Below are positions 1 through 8,255 of a DNA stretch of 64,000 nt, in pieces. The stretch is from assembly GCF_014650955.1 (NCBI RefSeq), contig NZ_BMVY01000002.1, positions 248,001 to 312,000 on the forward strand, given 5' to 3'. Origin of the DNA: Streptomyces tauricus. Lineage in GTDB: Bacteria; Actinomycetota; Actinomycetes; Streptomycetales; Streptomycetaceae. The translations under genes and the position numbers were made by a program. Position 1 is the first letter of the stretch; every line of letters begins with the position of its first letter. The notes beneath the pieces were generated by a model. The model made no database searches. It was not told where the DNA came from and saw only the letters and a list, made by a program, of their open reading frames with translations.

Positions 1-437
1 TCGCGGTGTTCGCCCGCCGTGCCGAACAGACCCGGCTCGGCGGAGTCGGGCAGGTCCGCAACTCGATGGATCGCGCCGCGTACCTGCTGCTCAACCGCCT
101 CGACAAGGAAGGCCCGATGGGCGTCAAGGCGCTCGCCGCGAGCATGGGCATCGACTCGTCGACGGTCACCCGGCAGGTGGCCCCGCTGGTCGACACCGGC
201 CTCGTCAAGCGCACCTCCCACCCGGAGGACGGCCGGGCCGTGGTGCTTCAGCTGTCGCCGCGCGGACTCTCCCGCCTGGACGAAGTGCGTTCCTCCAGGC
301 GCCAGTTGATGGCGGAACTGACCCAGGAGTGGTCGTCCGAGGAGCGCGAGGCCTTCTGCACGCTCCTCACCCGCTTCAATGTCGCGCTCTCCACCCGCAT
401 GGCCGCGTCGCCGTCAGAGACCCCGGCGACCTCCTGA
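1..437 (+). CDS. MarR-family transcriptional regulator (5' end outside window)
   Basis: The reading frame is open to the left edge, and the first visible residues (FARRAEQTRLGG) look like the middle of the first helix of a MarR protein, so the true start lies upstream; a GTG at 6 is unlikely to be the start. The visible 143 or so residues contain the winged helix-turn-helix (LAASMGIDSSTVTRQVAPLV, then the wing around HPEDGRAVVLQLS) and a C-terminal dimerisation helix. MarR proteins are dimeric DNA-binding repressors that usually respond to small phenolic or lipophilic ligands. Nothing visible identifies its ligand or target. The family call is firm, the role unknown. Confidence 0.85.
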   Translation, partial: AVFARRAEQTRLGGVGQVRNSMDRAAYLLLNRLDKEGPMGVKALAASMGIDSSTVTRQVAPLVDTGLVKRTSHPEDGRAVVLQLSPRGLSRLDEVRSSRRQLMAELTQEWSSEEREAFCTLLTRFNVALSTRMAASPSETPATS

Positions 438-654
438 CCGCCCGCACGCCCCCGCCGCCCCACTCGGCGCGCCGGGCCGCGCCGCACCGGGCCGTGTCGA
501 GCCACGACGCCGATCCGGGCGTGCTGTCTCGCACCGTCTCGTGCCGCCCTCTTGACCAGGGGGCCGCGCCTGGCCTCATATGAAGTCGGGTCCCGACGTA
601 CGCGGCCGTCCCCGGCGTACGGCTCCAGGGCCCGGTTTCCCACGGGGAGGCGCG

Positions 655-1158
655 GTGCGAGAGCGGCAGGCGTCCCGGAACGCCCGCCGTGCCCGGGAGT
701 TCGAGGCGTTCGTCGCGGGTGCGGCAGGGCGGTTGATGCATGCCGCCACACTGCTCACCGCGGAGCCCCCGGACGACAACCCGCGCGCGCGGCGCCTGCT
801 CACCGCGGCCCTCGCCCACACGTACGCCCTCTGGGACCGCCTGCACGGCGAGGACCCGTACGACCGGACCCGGCAGTATCTGGCGGTGCGCTTCGCGCGC
901 GGGGCCTGGCACCAGTACGGCGGCCTCGGCCGGCCGCGTCCCCGGGGCCGCCCCGACAGCACCCTGCGCCACCTCACCCCTCAGGAGCGGCTGATCCTCG
1001 TGCTGCGGATGTACGAGGGCGTCGCCGAGGAGCAGGCCGCCGCGCTGCTGGGGCTGCCCACGGAACGCGTACGGGCGATCTGTGCCCGCGCCATGGCCAC
1101 GTTGCTGCATCCGCCCCGGGAGGCCGCCCCGCCGATCGCGAAAGTGGTGCCTTCATGA
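655..1158 (+). CDS. RNA polymerase sigma-70-like factor, ECF-type region 4
   Basis: About 167 residues from a GTG at 655, chosen because GGGGAGG lies 4 nt upstream (644-650); the frame is also open upstream, with an ATG at 580 that lacks a comparable site. The C-terminal part has a clear sigma region 4: LTPQERLILVLRMYEGVAEE followed by AAALLGLPTERVRAICARAM, the recognition helix-turn-helix. The N-terminal part has only a weak region-2-like segment (FVAGAAGRLMHAATLL to RTRQYLAVR). It could be a divergent sigma factor or a region-4-only regulator. Its stop overlaps the start of the next gene (ATGA), so the two are translationally coupled; the partner is a small membrane protein, an arrangement seen with sigma/anti-sigma pairs, although the partner lacks a recognisable anti-sigma domain. 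Confidence 0.7.
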   Translation: MRERQASRNARRAREFEAFVAGAAGRLMHAATLLTAEPPDDNPRARRLLTAALAHTYALWDRLHGEDPYDRTRQYLAVRFARGAWHQYGGLGRPRPRGRPDSTLRHLTPQERLILVLRMYEGVAEEQAAALLGLPTERVRAICARAMATLLHPPREAAPPIAKVVPS

Positions 1159-1406
1159 GCCCGGTCAACCGCAGGGAGGCAGAGGTCCGGCGCATCCTGG
1201 AGGAACCACAGCCGTCCGTACCGCCGGATCTGTACGCGGAGGCCGTCCGCAGGGGCGGGCGCATGCTGCGCCGCCGGACGGTCGCGCGGCGGCTGATGTG
1301 GCTGGTGCTGCTCGCGGCGGTCGTGGCCTTCGTGGTGTGGCTGTCGGTGGCCCAGCCGTGGGTGGAGCCGCCGTCGGAGACGACTCCACCGCTGACCGGC
1401 TGGTGA
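1155..1406 (+). CDS. Small single-pass membrane protein coupled to the sigma-like gene
   Basis: 83 residues starting at an ATG that overlaps the preceding stop codon. The N-terminal 40 or so residues are charged and predicted cytoplasmic (EAEVRRILEEPQPSVPPDLYAEAVRRG). An arginine-rich stretch, RRRTVARR, then leads into one hydrophobic helix (LMWLVLLAAVVAFVVWLSVA) and a short proline-rich external tail. Positive-inside topology places the N-terminus in the cytoplasm. The coupling suggests that it tethers or modulates the sigma-like protein, but this is inference from position only. No conserved anti-sigma motif such as the ZAS HxxxCxxC is present. Confidence 0.7.
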   Translation: MSPVNRREAEVRRILEEPQPSVPPDLYAEAVRRGGRMLRRRTVARRLMWLVLLAAVVAFVVWLSVAQPWVEPPSETTPPLTGW

Positions 1407-1416
1407 GGCCAGGGGG

Positions 1417-2571
1417 TTATCCCAGGGCCTGCTTGAGGTCCTCAAGGAGGTCGTCGATGTTCTCGATGCCTACGGAGAGGCGTACGAGGTCGGCGGGGAC
1501 CTCCAGGAGGGACCCGGCCACGGACGCGTGCGTCATCCGTCCCGGGTGCTCGATCAGGGACTCGACGCCGCCCAGGGACTCGCCCAGGGTGAAGACCTTG
1601 GCGCGGTTGCAGACCTCGACGGCCGCCTCCTCGCCGCCCTCGACCTGGAAGGAGACCATGCCGCCGAACGACTTCATCTGCTTGGCGGCGGTCTCGTGGC
1701 CGGGGTGCTCGGGGAGGCCGGGGTACAGAACGCGCGTCACGCGCGCGTGCCGGGTGAGCATCTCGGCGACCTTGGTGGCGTTCTCGCTGTGCCGGTCCAT
1801 CCGGACGGCGAGCGTCTTGATGCCGCGCAGCACCAGCCAGGCGTCCATGGGGCCGGCCACCGCGCCCATCGCGTTCTGGTGGTAGGCCAGCTCCTCGCCG
1901 AGCGCCTGGTCGGCGACCACCAGCGCGCCGCCGACGACGTCGGAGTGGCCGCCCATGTACTTGGTCAGCGAGTGCACGACGACGTCCGCGCCGAGCGAGA
2001 GCGGCTGCTGGAGGTAGGGGCTGGCGAAGGTGTTGTCGACGACCAGCCTGGCGCCCGCCTCGCGCGCGACGTGGGAGAGCGCGGCGATGTCGGTGATGCC
2101 GAGGAGCGGGTTCGAGGGGGTCTCCACCCAGACGATCTTGGTCTTCGGGGTGATGGCGGCCCGTACGGCCGCGGGGTCGCTGGTGTCGGCGACCGACCAC
2201 TCCACCCCCCACCGCGAGACGACCTTCGCGAAGAGACGGAACGTACCGCCGTACGCGTCATTGGGGATGACCACGTGGTCGCCGGGACTGAGCAGCGTAC
2301 GCAGCAGGCAGTCCTCGGCCGCCAGTCCGGACGCGAACGCGAGCCCGCGGCGGCCGCCCTCCAGGGCCGCGAGGTTCTCCTCCAGGGCGGTCCTGGTCGG
2401 GTTGGCGCTGCGGCTGTACTCGTAGCCGCCGCGCAGTCCGCCGACGCCGTCCTGCTTGTAGGTCGAGACCTGGTAGATCGGCGGGACGACCGCGCCGGTG
2501 AGGGGATCGGCGGTGTTGCCCGCGTGGATCGCAACGGTTTCGAAGTGCTGACTGATGTGCCTGTCGCTCAT
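1417..2571 (-). CDS. metB: Cystathionine gamma-synthase
   Basis: 384 residues of the Cys/Met-metabolism PLP enzyme family. It joins an activated homoserine ester and cysteine to form cystathionine in methionine synthesis (transsulfuration); cystathionine gamma-lyase is the closely related alternative that sequence alone does not exclude. Visible family motifs are the N-terminal [13 protein letters not shown] phosphate/PLP loop, [15 protein letters not shown], and the PLP-lysine segment [15 protein letters not shown]. Length is typical of the family. The start is ATG at 2571 ([10 protein letters not shown]); the ribosome-binding site is weak. It is divergent from the gene at 2747, with about 175 bp between them. 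I see no S-box or cobalamin riboswitch in that gap. Confidence 0.88.
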   Translation of the reverse strand: MSDRHISQHFETVAIHAGNTADPLTGAVVPPIYQVSTYKQDGVGGLRGGYEYSRSANPTRTALEENLAALEGGRRGLAFASGLAAEDCLLRTLLSPGDHVVIPNDAYGGTFRLFAKVVSRWGVEWSVADTSDPAAVRAAITPKTKIVWVETPSNPLLGITDIAALSHVAREAGARLVVDNTFASPYLQQPLSLGADVVVHSLTKYMGGHSDVVGGALVVADQALGEELAYHQNAMGAVAGPMDAWLVLRGIKTLAVRMDRHSENATKVAEMLTRHARVTRVLYPGLPEHPGHETAAKQMKSFGGMVSFQVEGGEEAAVEVCNRAKVFTLGESLGGVESLIEHPGRMTHASVAGSLLEVPADLVRLSVGIENIDDLLEDLKQALG

Positions 2572-2746
2572 GGGCACCGAGCGTAGTGCGCTCGCGGGCA
2601 TCGTGACGGCGGACGTCCGCCTCCTGGCCGGAGGCCGTTGTCCGGGGCTGCCGTGGAACTGGTTCCTCCGGCCCTTCGCGGAGGTTTTCCACAGGAGTCG
2701 GCGACCTGGTTGGCCAATTGTCGGACCCGTCTGGTTCGCTTGTGGC

Positions 2747-3868
2747 ATGGAAATTCTCTGGGTCCTGATGGCGCTGCTCATGATCGGGTTCGCCGTCGGG
2801 CCGATCATGATGCGTAGGCGTGCCGGTGGTATCCAGCAGGTCGCCCCCGGCGACCCGGACGCCGCCGACCCGGCGAACTACGGCTTCCTGCGGCAGGAGG
2901 AGCTGGACATCCGCATGCCCGGCCCCGACCAGGACCTGCTGGAGGTCCTCGACCTGGTGCAGCGCAGTCAGGACTACCGCGCCGCGTCACAGCTCCTCGC
3001 GGGTACGGAGGCGGAGGGCGAGCGGCGCTGGCAGCGCGTCCAGGCCTTCGCGGGGGCCGCGTCGCTGGAACTGCAGCAGCGCCCCGGCGGGGTGAGCGAC
3101 ACCCCGGGCGGGCAGTGGCTGCGGGTGTGGCGGACCGAGCAGCCCAAGGACGCGGGCGGCGCGGCCGTGCACGCGGAGTTCCTGGTGCAGCAGGCGTGGC
3201 GTACGTCGACGCCGGGGACGGACGAGTTCCGGATCATCATGGAGGAGGCGCGGGCGGCCTGCGGTGACGCGGCGCTGCTGGCTCCGGGCGACCCGATCCC
3301 GTACATCATCGAGCTGTCCGTGGCCCGCGGGCTCGCCTACTCGCAGCCGGAGTTCGAGAAGCTCTGGCTGAAGATCCTGGACCGGGCTCCCGCGCACATG
3401 GGGGCGCATCTGGCGGCGCTGCACTACTGGTGCGAGAAGTGGCACGGCTCGCGGGAGACGGCGTACTCGTTCGCGGAGGCGGCCGCGGCGCGCGCTCCCC
3501 GGGGTTCCCTGCTCGCCGCCATGCCGCTCTTCGCGGTCTTCGAGCACCTTCCCGAGGTGAACCTCGTCAGCGGCTTCTACCAGAGCGAGGTCGTGACCAA
3601 GGCGGTCCACGGCGCGCTCTTCGCGGTCCACGCGGCCCGCCCGGACGACCCGATGCTCGCCCACGTCCGCCACCTGCTGGTCTTCTTCCTGGTACGCGGC
3701 GAACGCTGGTCGGAGTCGATGAACCAGCTGGTACACGTCGACGGCCACGTGGGCGCCCTGCCGTGGACCCTGACCCCGGACCCGGCGGCGGACTACGCGG
3801 TGTACCGAGCACTGTCGGTGGCGGGCTACGAGGCGAACGGCGGAAGCCCGGCTTCGCTGCCGCACTGA
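2747..3868 (+). CDS. Conserved hypothetical protein with N-terminal membrane anchor
   Basis: 373 residues from an ATG at 2747. The first 22 residues form a hydrophobic helix (EILWVLMALLMIGFAVGPIMM) followed by RRR, so it is probably an N-in anchored cytoplasmic protein, or less likely an uncleaved export signal. The rest is soluble, rich in Ala and Trp-containing helical segments resembling helical-repeat (TPR-like) folds, for example HLAALHYWCEKWHGSRETAY. I recognise no catalytic motif. It is probably conserved among streptomycetes, but I cannot assign a function. It is the only gene on its strand here and stands divergent from metB. Confidence 0.7.
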   Translation: MEILWVLMALLMIGFAVGPIMMRRRAGGIQQVAPGDPDAADPANYGFLRQEELDIRMPGPDQDLLEVLDLVQRSQDYRAASQLLAGTEAEGERRWQRVQAFAGAASLELQQRPGGVSDTPGGQWLRVWRTEQPKDAGGAAVHAEFLVQQAWRTSTPGTDEFRIIMEEARAACGDAALLAPGDPIPYIIELSVARGLAYSQPEFEKLWLKILDRAPAHMGAHLAALHYWCEKWHGSRETAYSFAEAAAARAPRGSLLAAMPLFAVFEHLPEVNLVSGFYQSEVVTKAVHGALFAVHAARPDDPMLAHVRHLLVFFLVRGERWSESMNQLVHVDGHVGALPWTLTPDPAADYAVYRALSVAGYEANGGSPASLPH

Positions 3869-4082
3869 GCGCGAAGCACGGCACGGGACGCGCGGCGCGG
3901 GACGCGGGAGGGTGCGGGGCCTGGCGGCCGGGGGGCCGGTCCTCCGGGACGCCCCGCCGATGCCTCGTGACGCGCGGGGGGGGCAGGCTGGGGTGACCCG
4001 CCGGGACGAACCGGGGGACGTCCCGGCCCGACGGGCGAAAATCAGTAGCAGTCCCGAGTCCGTCGAGCCCACTCTGTACGGC

Positions 4083-4682
4083 ATGGAAGAACCGCACCGC
4101 CGGATCCGTGCGGTCCACACCGAGTCCACGATCACCGTCTACCAGGCGTACGCCCCCGGCATCGGCTTGCCCGCGGTCCGCGACGGCCGCTTTCCCGCTG
4201 CCTGGAAGCGCGACCGCATGACGTGGATCAAGCCGTCCTTCCTGTGGATGATGTACCGGTGCGGTTGGGGTACGAAGGCGGGGCAGGAGACCGTTCTCGC
4301 CGTCGAGGTCACCCGCGACGGGTTCGAGTGGGCGCTGCGCCACGCGTGTCTGTCGAGCTATGTACGCGGGGTGCACCCCGATCGCGTCACCTGGCAGCGT
4401 CAACTCAAGCGGGCGCCCGCGCGTATCCAGTGGGACCCCGAACGGGATCTACGGCTGAACCCCTTGCCGTACCGCTCCTTGCAGCTCGGTCTCTCCGGGG
4501 AGGCCGTACGCCGCTACGCCGACGAGTGGACGGTCGCCATCCGTGACGTGACTCCGCTCGCCCGGAAGATCCACGCGCTCGTCAGCGGCGGAGACCTCGA
4601 CGCGGCGACCCGGCTGCTGCCCCAGGAGCGCCCCTACCCCTACTCCGCCGCACCGGAACTGCCGTCCGAACCGAGCCCGTAA
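4083..4682 (+). CDS. DUF4291 family protein
   Basis: 199 residues from ATG 4083. The N-terminus IRAVHTESTITVYQAYAPGIG, the RMTWIKPSFLWMMYRCGWGTK segment and the IQWDPERD motif are characteristic of DUF4291, a family of about 190-200 residues of unknown biochemical role found across bacteria and fungi. No signal peptide or membrane segment is visible. The gene is isolated between two unrelated genes on the same strand, separated by 214 and 132 bp, so no operon context helps. The family assignment is confident; no function should be inferred. Confidence 0.85.
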   Translation: MEEPHRRIRAVHTESTITVYQAYAPGIGLPAVRDGRFPAAWKRDRMTWIKPSFLWMMYRCGWGTKAGQETVLAVEVTRDGFEWALRHACLSSYVRGVHPDRVTWQRQLKRAPARIQWDPERDLRLNPLPYRSLQLGLSGEAVRRYADEWTVAIRDVTPLARKIHALVSGGDLDAATRLLPQERPYPYSAAPELPSEPSP

Positions 4683-4814
4683 CCGGGCAGGACAGCCCAA
4701 CGCGGCACCGGAGGCCACCAAGGTCATGCTCTTCAAGGGTGCTCGGGAACCCCGTGTGTTCGTTCGGCGTCTTGGGTGCCGTCGTCTTTGTCGCGTACGG
4801 AGGTCGGTCGGTTC

Positions 4815-5813
4815 ATGGGGTACGACGGGGATCAGCAGGCCGGCGGTGGTATGGGGGACGCGTTCGGTGTCGGTGGCCGGCATCGACGGGCGCTGTACGG
4901 TTTCACCCTTCGCGTGTCCGCCGTGACGGCCTTGCTCGGTCTCGCGATCCTGGCCTGCGGGTTCGCGGCGGCCTGGGACACCTTCGAGGGTGTCCGGGAC
5001 TACGCGGACGCCAACATCGCCAACGAGGACTCCTACTCGGCCTACGCCGAGAACGCCCGGCCCGAGCTGGTGAAGGTCGGCCTCATGATGCTGCCGCCGA
5101 TCCTCGTCCTGGCGCTCCTCGTCGTGTCCGTGCTGCACGCCGCGTACGCCGTCGGCGACTCCCGTGCCGGGCGTGATGGCGGGGCGCTGACCGTCGGCGA
5201 CCTGTGGCGGCACATCCGCCCGCGCCTGCGCGCCGCCGTCGCGGTCAACGCGCTGACCGGGCTGGCCGTCGGCGCCGTGGGGATGGCCGGGCTGGTGCTG
5301 TGGGCCCTCGTCGAAGGCGGCGAAGTACCCGGTGTCGAGCCCACACCCCTGCACGGGACCGCGAGCCCGCAGTACACGCTCGTGGGCTGGGTGCTCCCGA
5401 TCGCCGTGGGATGCCTGGGCCTCCTGCTGTACTTCCGCCTCGCCACGGCCACCGCCGAGACGGTGCTGGAGCGCCGGTCCCCGTTCGCGGCGCTGTCCCG
5501 CTCCTGGGTACTGACCCGCCGCGCGCGCCTGCGCACCCTCGGTCTGGGCACGCTGGTCACGGCCGCCGCCGTACTCGTCTTCCGGCTGGCCCTGTACGCG
5601 GCGGCGCCCCTCGTCCACTTCGCCGGACTCGGCATGCTGTGGCTCAGCGACGACAACGTGTGGATCACCGGCGTGCTGGTGATGGTCCTGCCCTCGGTCG
5701 TCGCCCTTCTCCTGCTGCCCCCCGCGGTCATGCCGCTGGTGTGCGCGGTGTTCGCCCGTCTCCACGGGGACCTGCGCGGTCGCGAGGAGGCCCGTCGGCC
5801 ACAGGTGGTGTGA
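4815..5813 (+). CDS. Multi-pass integral membrane protein
   Basis: 332 residues from ATG 4815 (MGYDGDQQAGG), preceded by CGGAGG about 11 nt away. At least five or six hydrophobic helices are visible: AVTALLGLAILACGFAAAW, LMMLPPILVLALLVVSVLHAAY, LTGLAVGAVGMAGLVLWALV, YTLVGWVLPIAVGCLGLLLYF, LGLGTLVTAAAVLVFRLALY and VLVMVLPSVVALLLLPPAVMPL. The segment PFAALSRSWVLTRRARLRTLG before helix five is the kind of amphipathic linker found in glycerophosphodiesterase-membrane-domain-like and DUF7544-type proteins. I recognise no transporter signature. It ends 28 bp before the convergent msrA. Confidence 0.7.
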   Translation: MGYDGDQQAGGGMGDAFGVGGRHRRALYGFTLRVSAVTALLGLAILACGFAAAWDTFEGVRDYADANIANEDSYSAYAENARPELVKVGLMMLPPILVLALLVVSVLHAAYAVGDSRAGRDGGALTVGDLWRHIRPRLRAAVAVNALTGLAVGAVGMAGLVLWALVEGGEVPGVEPTPLHGTASPQYTLVGWVLPIAVGCLGLLLYFRLATATAETVLERRSPFAALSRSWVLTRRARLRTLGLGTLVTAAAVLVFRLALYAAAPLVHFAGLGMLWLSDDNVWITGVLVMVLPSVVALLLLPPAVMPLVCAVFARLHGDLRGREEARRPQVV

Positions 5814-5841
5814 CCGGCGGGCCGCCGACCGCGACTGAGGG

Positions 5842-6354
5842 TCAGCTCTCCGCGCGGGCGGGCAGCCGCCATCCCGGGCGCGGGAAGTGGCAGGTGTAGC
5901 CGTCCGGGTAACGCAGCAGGTAGTCCTGGTGCTCGGGCTCGGCCTCCCAGAACGGGCCGACCGGCTCCACCTCGGTGACGACCTCGCCCGGCCACAGCCC
6001 GGAGGCGTTCACGTCCGCGATCGTGTCCTCGGCGATCCGCTTCTGCTCGTCGTCCACGTAGTAGATCGCCGAGCGGTAGCTGAGGCCGAGGTCGTTGCCC
6101 TGGCGGTTCTTGGTGCTCGGGTCGTGGATCTGGAAGAAGAACTCCAGGATCGTACGGAAATCGGTCGCTGCGGGGTCGAAGAGGATCTCGATGGCCTCCG
6201 CGTGCGTGCCGTGGTTGCGGTACGTCGCGTTCGGCACGTCGCCCCCGGTGTATCCGACCCGGGTCGCCGTCACGCCGGGGAGTCGGCGGATCAGGTCCTC
6301 CATCCCCCAGAAGCATCCGCCCGCCAGCACGGCCCTCTGTGTCTGCGCAGCCAT
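5842..6354 (-). CDS. msrA: Peptide-methionine (S)-S-oxide reductase MsrA
   Basis: 170 residues. It reduces the S-epimer of methionine sulfoxide in proteins and free methionine, repairing oxidative damage in the cytosol. The catalytic motif [17 protein letters not shown] is near the N-terminus, with the nucleophilic cysteine at residue 14, followed by the conserved TRVGYTGG, the [11 protein letters not shown] segment and the [13 protein letters not shown] segment. The length is slightly short for the family, and I see no resolving cysteine pair at the C-terminus, so recycling probably uses another thiol or a thioredoxin directly. It is a single gene converging with the membrane protein upstream. 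Confidence 0.92.
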   Translation of the reverse strand: MAAQTQRAVLAGGCFWGMEDLIRRLPGVTATRVGYTGGDVPNATYRNHGTHAEAIEILFDPAATDFRTILEFFFQIHDPSTKNRQGNDLGLSYRSAIYYVDDEQKRIAEDTIADVNASGLWPGEVVTEVEPVGPFWEAEPEHQDYLLRYPDGYTCHFPRPGWRLPARAES

Positions 6355-6654
6355 TGCGGCCCCTCCAAATTTCAGTCAGCTCGGTCACTCGGGCCGCTCG
6401 GCTCGCTCACCACCGGCATCCATGCCCACACCCCCTCAACGCACGAGGGTTCCGGGCGATTCCGTGCCCGTCGGTTCCGCGCGCGTCGGTCCGACCGGCC
6501 CCGCGGCCGACGAGCGCCCTCAGCCCTCCTGTGCGGGAGGTCAACGCGGGGCAGGGGCCCCTCGATGCCGTCCGAGAGACCCCTGCCCTTGTTCTGCCGC
6601 GGTGCTCTGCTGCTCTGCTGCTCTGCAGGTGTCAGCGCGTCACACGACGGGCTT
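6355..6654. other. 300-bp intergenic region
   Basis: No gene seen. It lies between the msrA start and the end of the DUF3455 gene. It contains the msrA promoter region next to 6355, a hairpin listed separately (6549-6588), and a short run of about three imperfect copies of TGCTCTGC at 6603-6626 just beyond the DUF3455 stop. Confidence 0.6.
6549..6588 (-). terminator. Hairpin terminator downstream of the DUF3455 gene
   Basis: GGGCAGGGG (6549-6557) pairs with CCCCTGCCC (6580-6588), and the loop holds a second CTCG/CGAG pairing. It lies 67 bp beyond the stop of the minus-strand gene at 6655. There is no U-tract, which is usual for high-GC actinobacterial terminators. Confidence 0.5.
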
Positions 6655-7209
6655 TCACGCGGTGGGCTTGTAGAAGGTGTAGACGGCGGAGTAGGGGACG
6701 CTTACCTGGTCGGTGCCGGTGCAGGCGGTGGTGGGGGCCACTCCGCCTTCGGTGGCGAGGCGCTGGATGTAGGAGACGTCGGCGAAGACGCCGGCGCCCC
6801 GGGTGGCGGTGGACTTGAGCAGCAGCTCGGGGATCGTGCCGGTCCTGGGCGAGGTGGCGACGGCGGCGGCGTTCACGGCGCTGCCGTCCACCGTGGACAC
6901 CCAGACGGGTCCGCGGGAGTGGAGGGCGACCGGGCGGTGGTGGCGGTCGCCCTTCACGGAGAGGGTGGCGGCGGGCTCCAGCAGCTTCCAGGCACCGTCG
7001 GTGCAGGTGTACGTCTGGACGCCTGTGGCGGCGAAGACACCGGTGAGCCGGTTGCCGTCCGGGACCTTCAGCGCGTCGGGAACGTCGACGCCGCCCCGTA
7101 CGGGCTGCGAGACGGCGGCGGCCTGGTCGGCCGACGCGCCGGAGAGCGTGCCGGCGGTCACGGCGGCGAGTGCCGCGGCGGTAAGGGCAAGACGCTTGGC
7201 GAACTTCAT
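6655..7209 (-). CDS. Exported DUF3455 family protein
   Basis: 184 residues. A signal peptide is clear: MKFAKRLALTAAALAAVTAG followed by a small-residue cleavage region ending near SGASA. The mature part matches DUF3455 in its hallmark VPDALKVPDGNRL, GVFAATGVQTYTC and GAWKLLEPAATL segments, then GPVWVSTVDGSAV. Two cysteines in the mature protein, CTDGAW and ACTGTDQ, could form a disulfide. The family is found in fungi and actinobacteria and has no established function. GGAGA lies about 8 nt before the ATG at 7209. It is monocistronic. Confidence 0.82.
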   Translation of the reverse strand: MKFAKRLALTAAALAAVTAGTLSGASADQAAAVSQPVRGGVDVPDALKVPDGNRLTGVFAATGVQTYTCTDGAWKLLEPAATLSVKGDRHHRPVALHSRGPVWVSTVDGSAVNAAAVATSPRTGTIPELLLKSTATRGAGVFADVSYIQRLATEGGVAPTTACTGTDQVSVPYSAVYTFYKPTA

Positions 7210-7511
7210 GGGATGGGTCTCCAGAACGATTCCGAGCGAGGTAACGGGGGGGGGAGGTCACAGGACGAGGTCACGGGCACGGACGCGGACACCGTTCCGC
7301 CGTGCGGGAACCATCGCCGGGACGAGGAGTATCACCGGCCGGTTCCGCCTGGCGAGGGCCCGGGGGGCATACGGCCGGTCACGCGAGGACAGTCCCGGGG
7401 ACACCCCGCATGCCCCGCCACCTCCGCAAGAGACCGCCCTCACCTCCGCAAGCGACCGCCCTCGACTCCGCAAGAGGCCGCCGTCCCCCCTCAAGAGACC
7501 GCCGTCGCCCC
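7210..7511. other. Intergenic region between two minus-strand genes
   Basis: 302 bp between the DUF3455 gene start and the end of the oxidoreductase gene. It carries a G-run (about 7245-7257) just upstream of the DUF3455 gene and the degenerate tandem repeats listed at 7421-7525. I see no convincing gene in it. Confidence 0.5.
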
Positions 7512-7525
7512 TCAAGAGACCCTGG
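7421..7525. repeat. Degenerate tandem repeat, about 20-23 bp unit
   Basis: Five imperfect units built on CTCCGCAAGAGACCGCC and CCTCAAGAGACCGCCGTC run head to tail between 7421 and 7525. The last unit enters the 3' end of the oxidoreductase gene (stop at 7512), so the repeat encodes or abuts its last residues. Confidence 0.6.
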
Positions 7526-8147
7526 GAATCGCCGAGTTGGGGTCGACGCCCGCGAACGCGAGACCGATGACGAAGCCCGCGATCTCCTCCAGCTGGCGGA
7601 CCCGGTCCAGGGACCCCAGCGTCGCCGGCGCTCCGCCGACGTCACGCACCAGTTCGCCGACGATCCGCAGGGCCGCGGGATCGTCACCGCACATCACCAC
7701 GGTCGCCCGGGGCCGGCCGTCGTCGGCGGGACCCGTCCACAGCCCGGCGGGGAAGAGGTGGAACGCCTTCACCACGTGCGCGCCCGGTGCGAGCCCGGCG
7801 ATCCGCAGCGCCATCGACTCGCCGCGCTCGGTGAGCAGATCGCCGACACCGTGCGCGACGGCGTTCGTGGGGTCGATCAGCGGCGTGCCCGCGAGGGCAC
7901 CGTCGGCCGCGCCCGCCAGTCCCAGCATCTCCCCGACGCCGTCCCACGACACGGCGAGCAGCACCGCGTCGCGGCCCGCGACCGCCTCCCGTGGCGGGAC
8001 GGCGTACGCGCCCCGCCCCAGCCGCTCGGCGAGCTTCGCCGCCCTGTCCCGCGACCGTCCGCCGATCCGGACCTCGTGGCCCGCGCGGATCCAGCCCTCA
8101 CCCAGGGCCGCCGCCAGTGTTCCCGTTCCCAGAATCCCGATACGCAT
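7512..8147 (-). CDS. NADP-dependent F420-reductase-like oxidoreductase
   Basis: 211 residues from ATG 8147, with AGAGGCGG about 5 nt upstream. The N-terminus MRIGILGTGTLAAALGEGW is a Rossmann dinucleotide-binding GxGxxA motif, and IGGRSRDRAAKLAERLG follows beta-2, where the basic residues favour NADP. The overall organisation (FHLFPAGLWTGPADD, TVVMCGDDPAALRIVGELVRDVGG) matches the NAD(P)-binding F420 oxidoreductase family, which moves hydride between NADPH and coenzyme F420 or reduces other substrates. It is transcribed divergently from an HxlR regulator with a perfect palindrome between them, so HxlR control is likely. Confidence 0.8.
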   Translation of the reverse strand: MRIGILGTGTLAAALGEGWIRAGHEVRIGGRSRDRAAKLAERLGRGAYAVPPREAVAGRDAVLLAVSWDGVGEMLGLAGAADGALAGTPLIDPTNAVAHGVGDLLTERGESMALRIAGLAPGAHVVKAFHLFPAGLWTGPADDGRPRATVVMCGDDPAALRIVGELVRDVGGAPATLGSLDRVRQLEEIAGFVIGLAFAGVDPNSAIPRVS

Positions 8148-8210
8148 CGTCGCCGCCTCTCGAAACCGCAATCAGCCGTGGTCGGTCGAGCAACCACGCT
8201 AAGGAACGCG

Positions 8211-8232
8211 TCACGCACCGATCGGTGCGTGA
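8211..8232. promoter_or_regulatory. 22-bp perfect palindrome, candidate HxlR operator
   Basis: The half-site TCACGCACCGA is followed directly by its exact reverse complement, giving a 22-bp symmetric site. It sits in the intergenic space between the divergent oxidoreductase (start 8147) and HxlR gene (start 8256) and touches an alternative HxlR start codon at 8232. HxlR proteins are dimers that commonly bind such sites next to their own gene. The assignment to this regulator is inference. Confidence 0.65.
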
Positions 8233-8255
8233 TGACGCGCGATGATGGCGGTGAG

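Noticed and set aside
2572..2746. Possible S-box, SAM-II or cobalamin riboswitch upstream of metB.
   Set aside because: No conserved riboswitch core or terminator/antiterminator pair is visible in the 175-bp gap.
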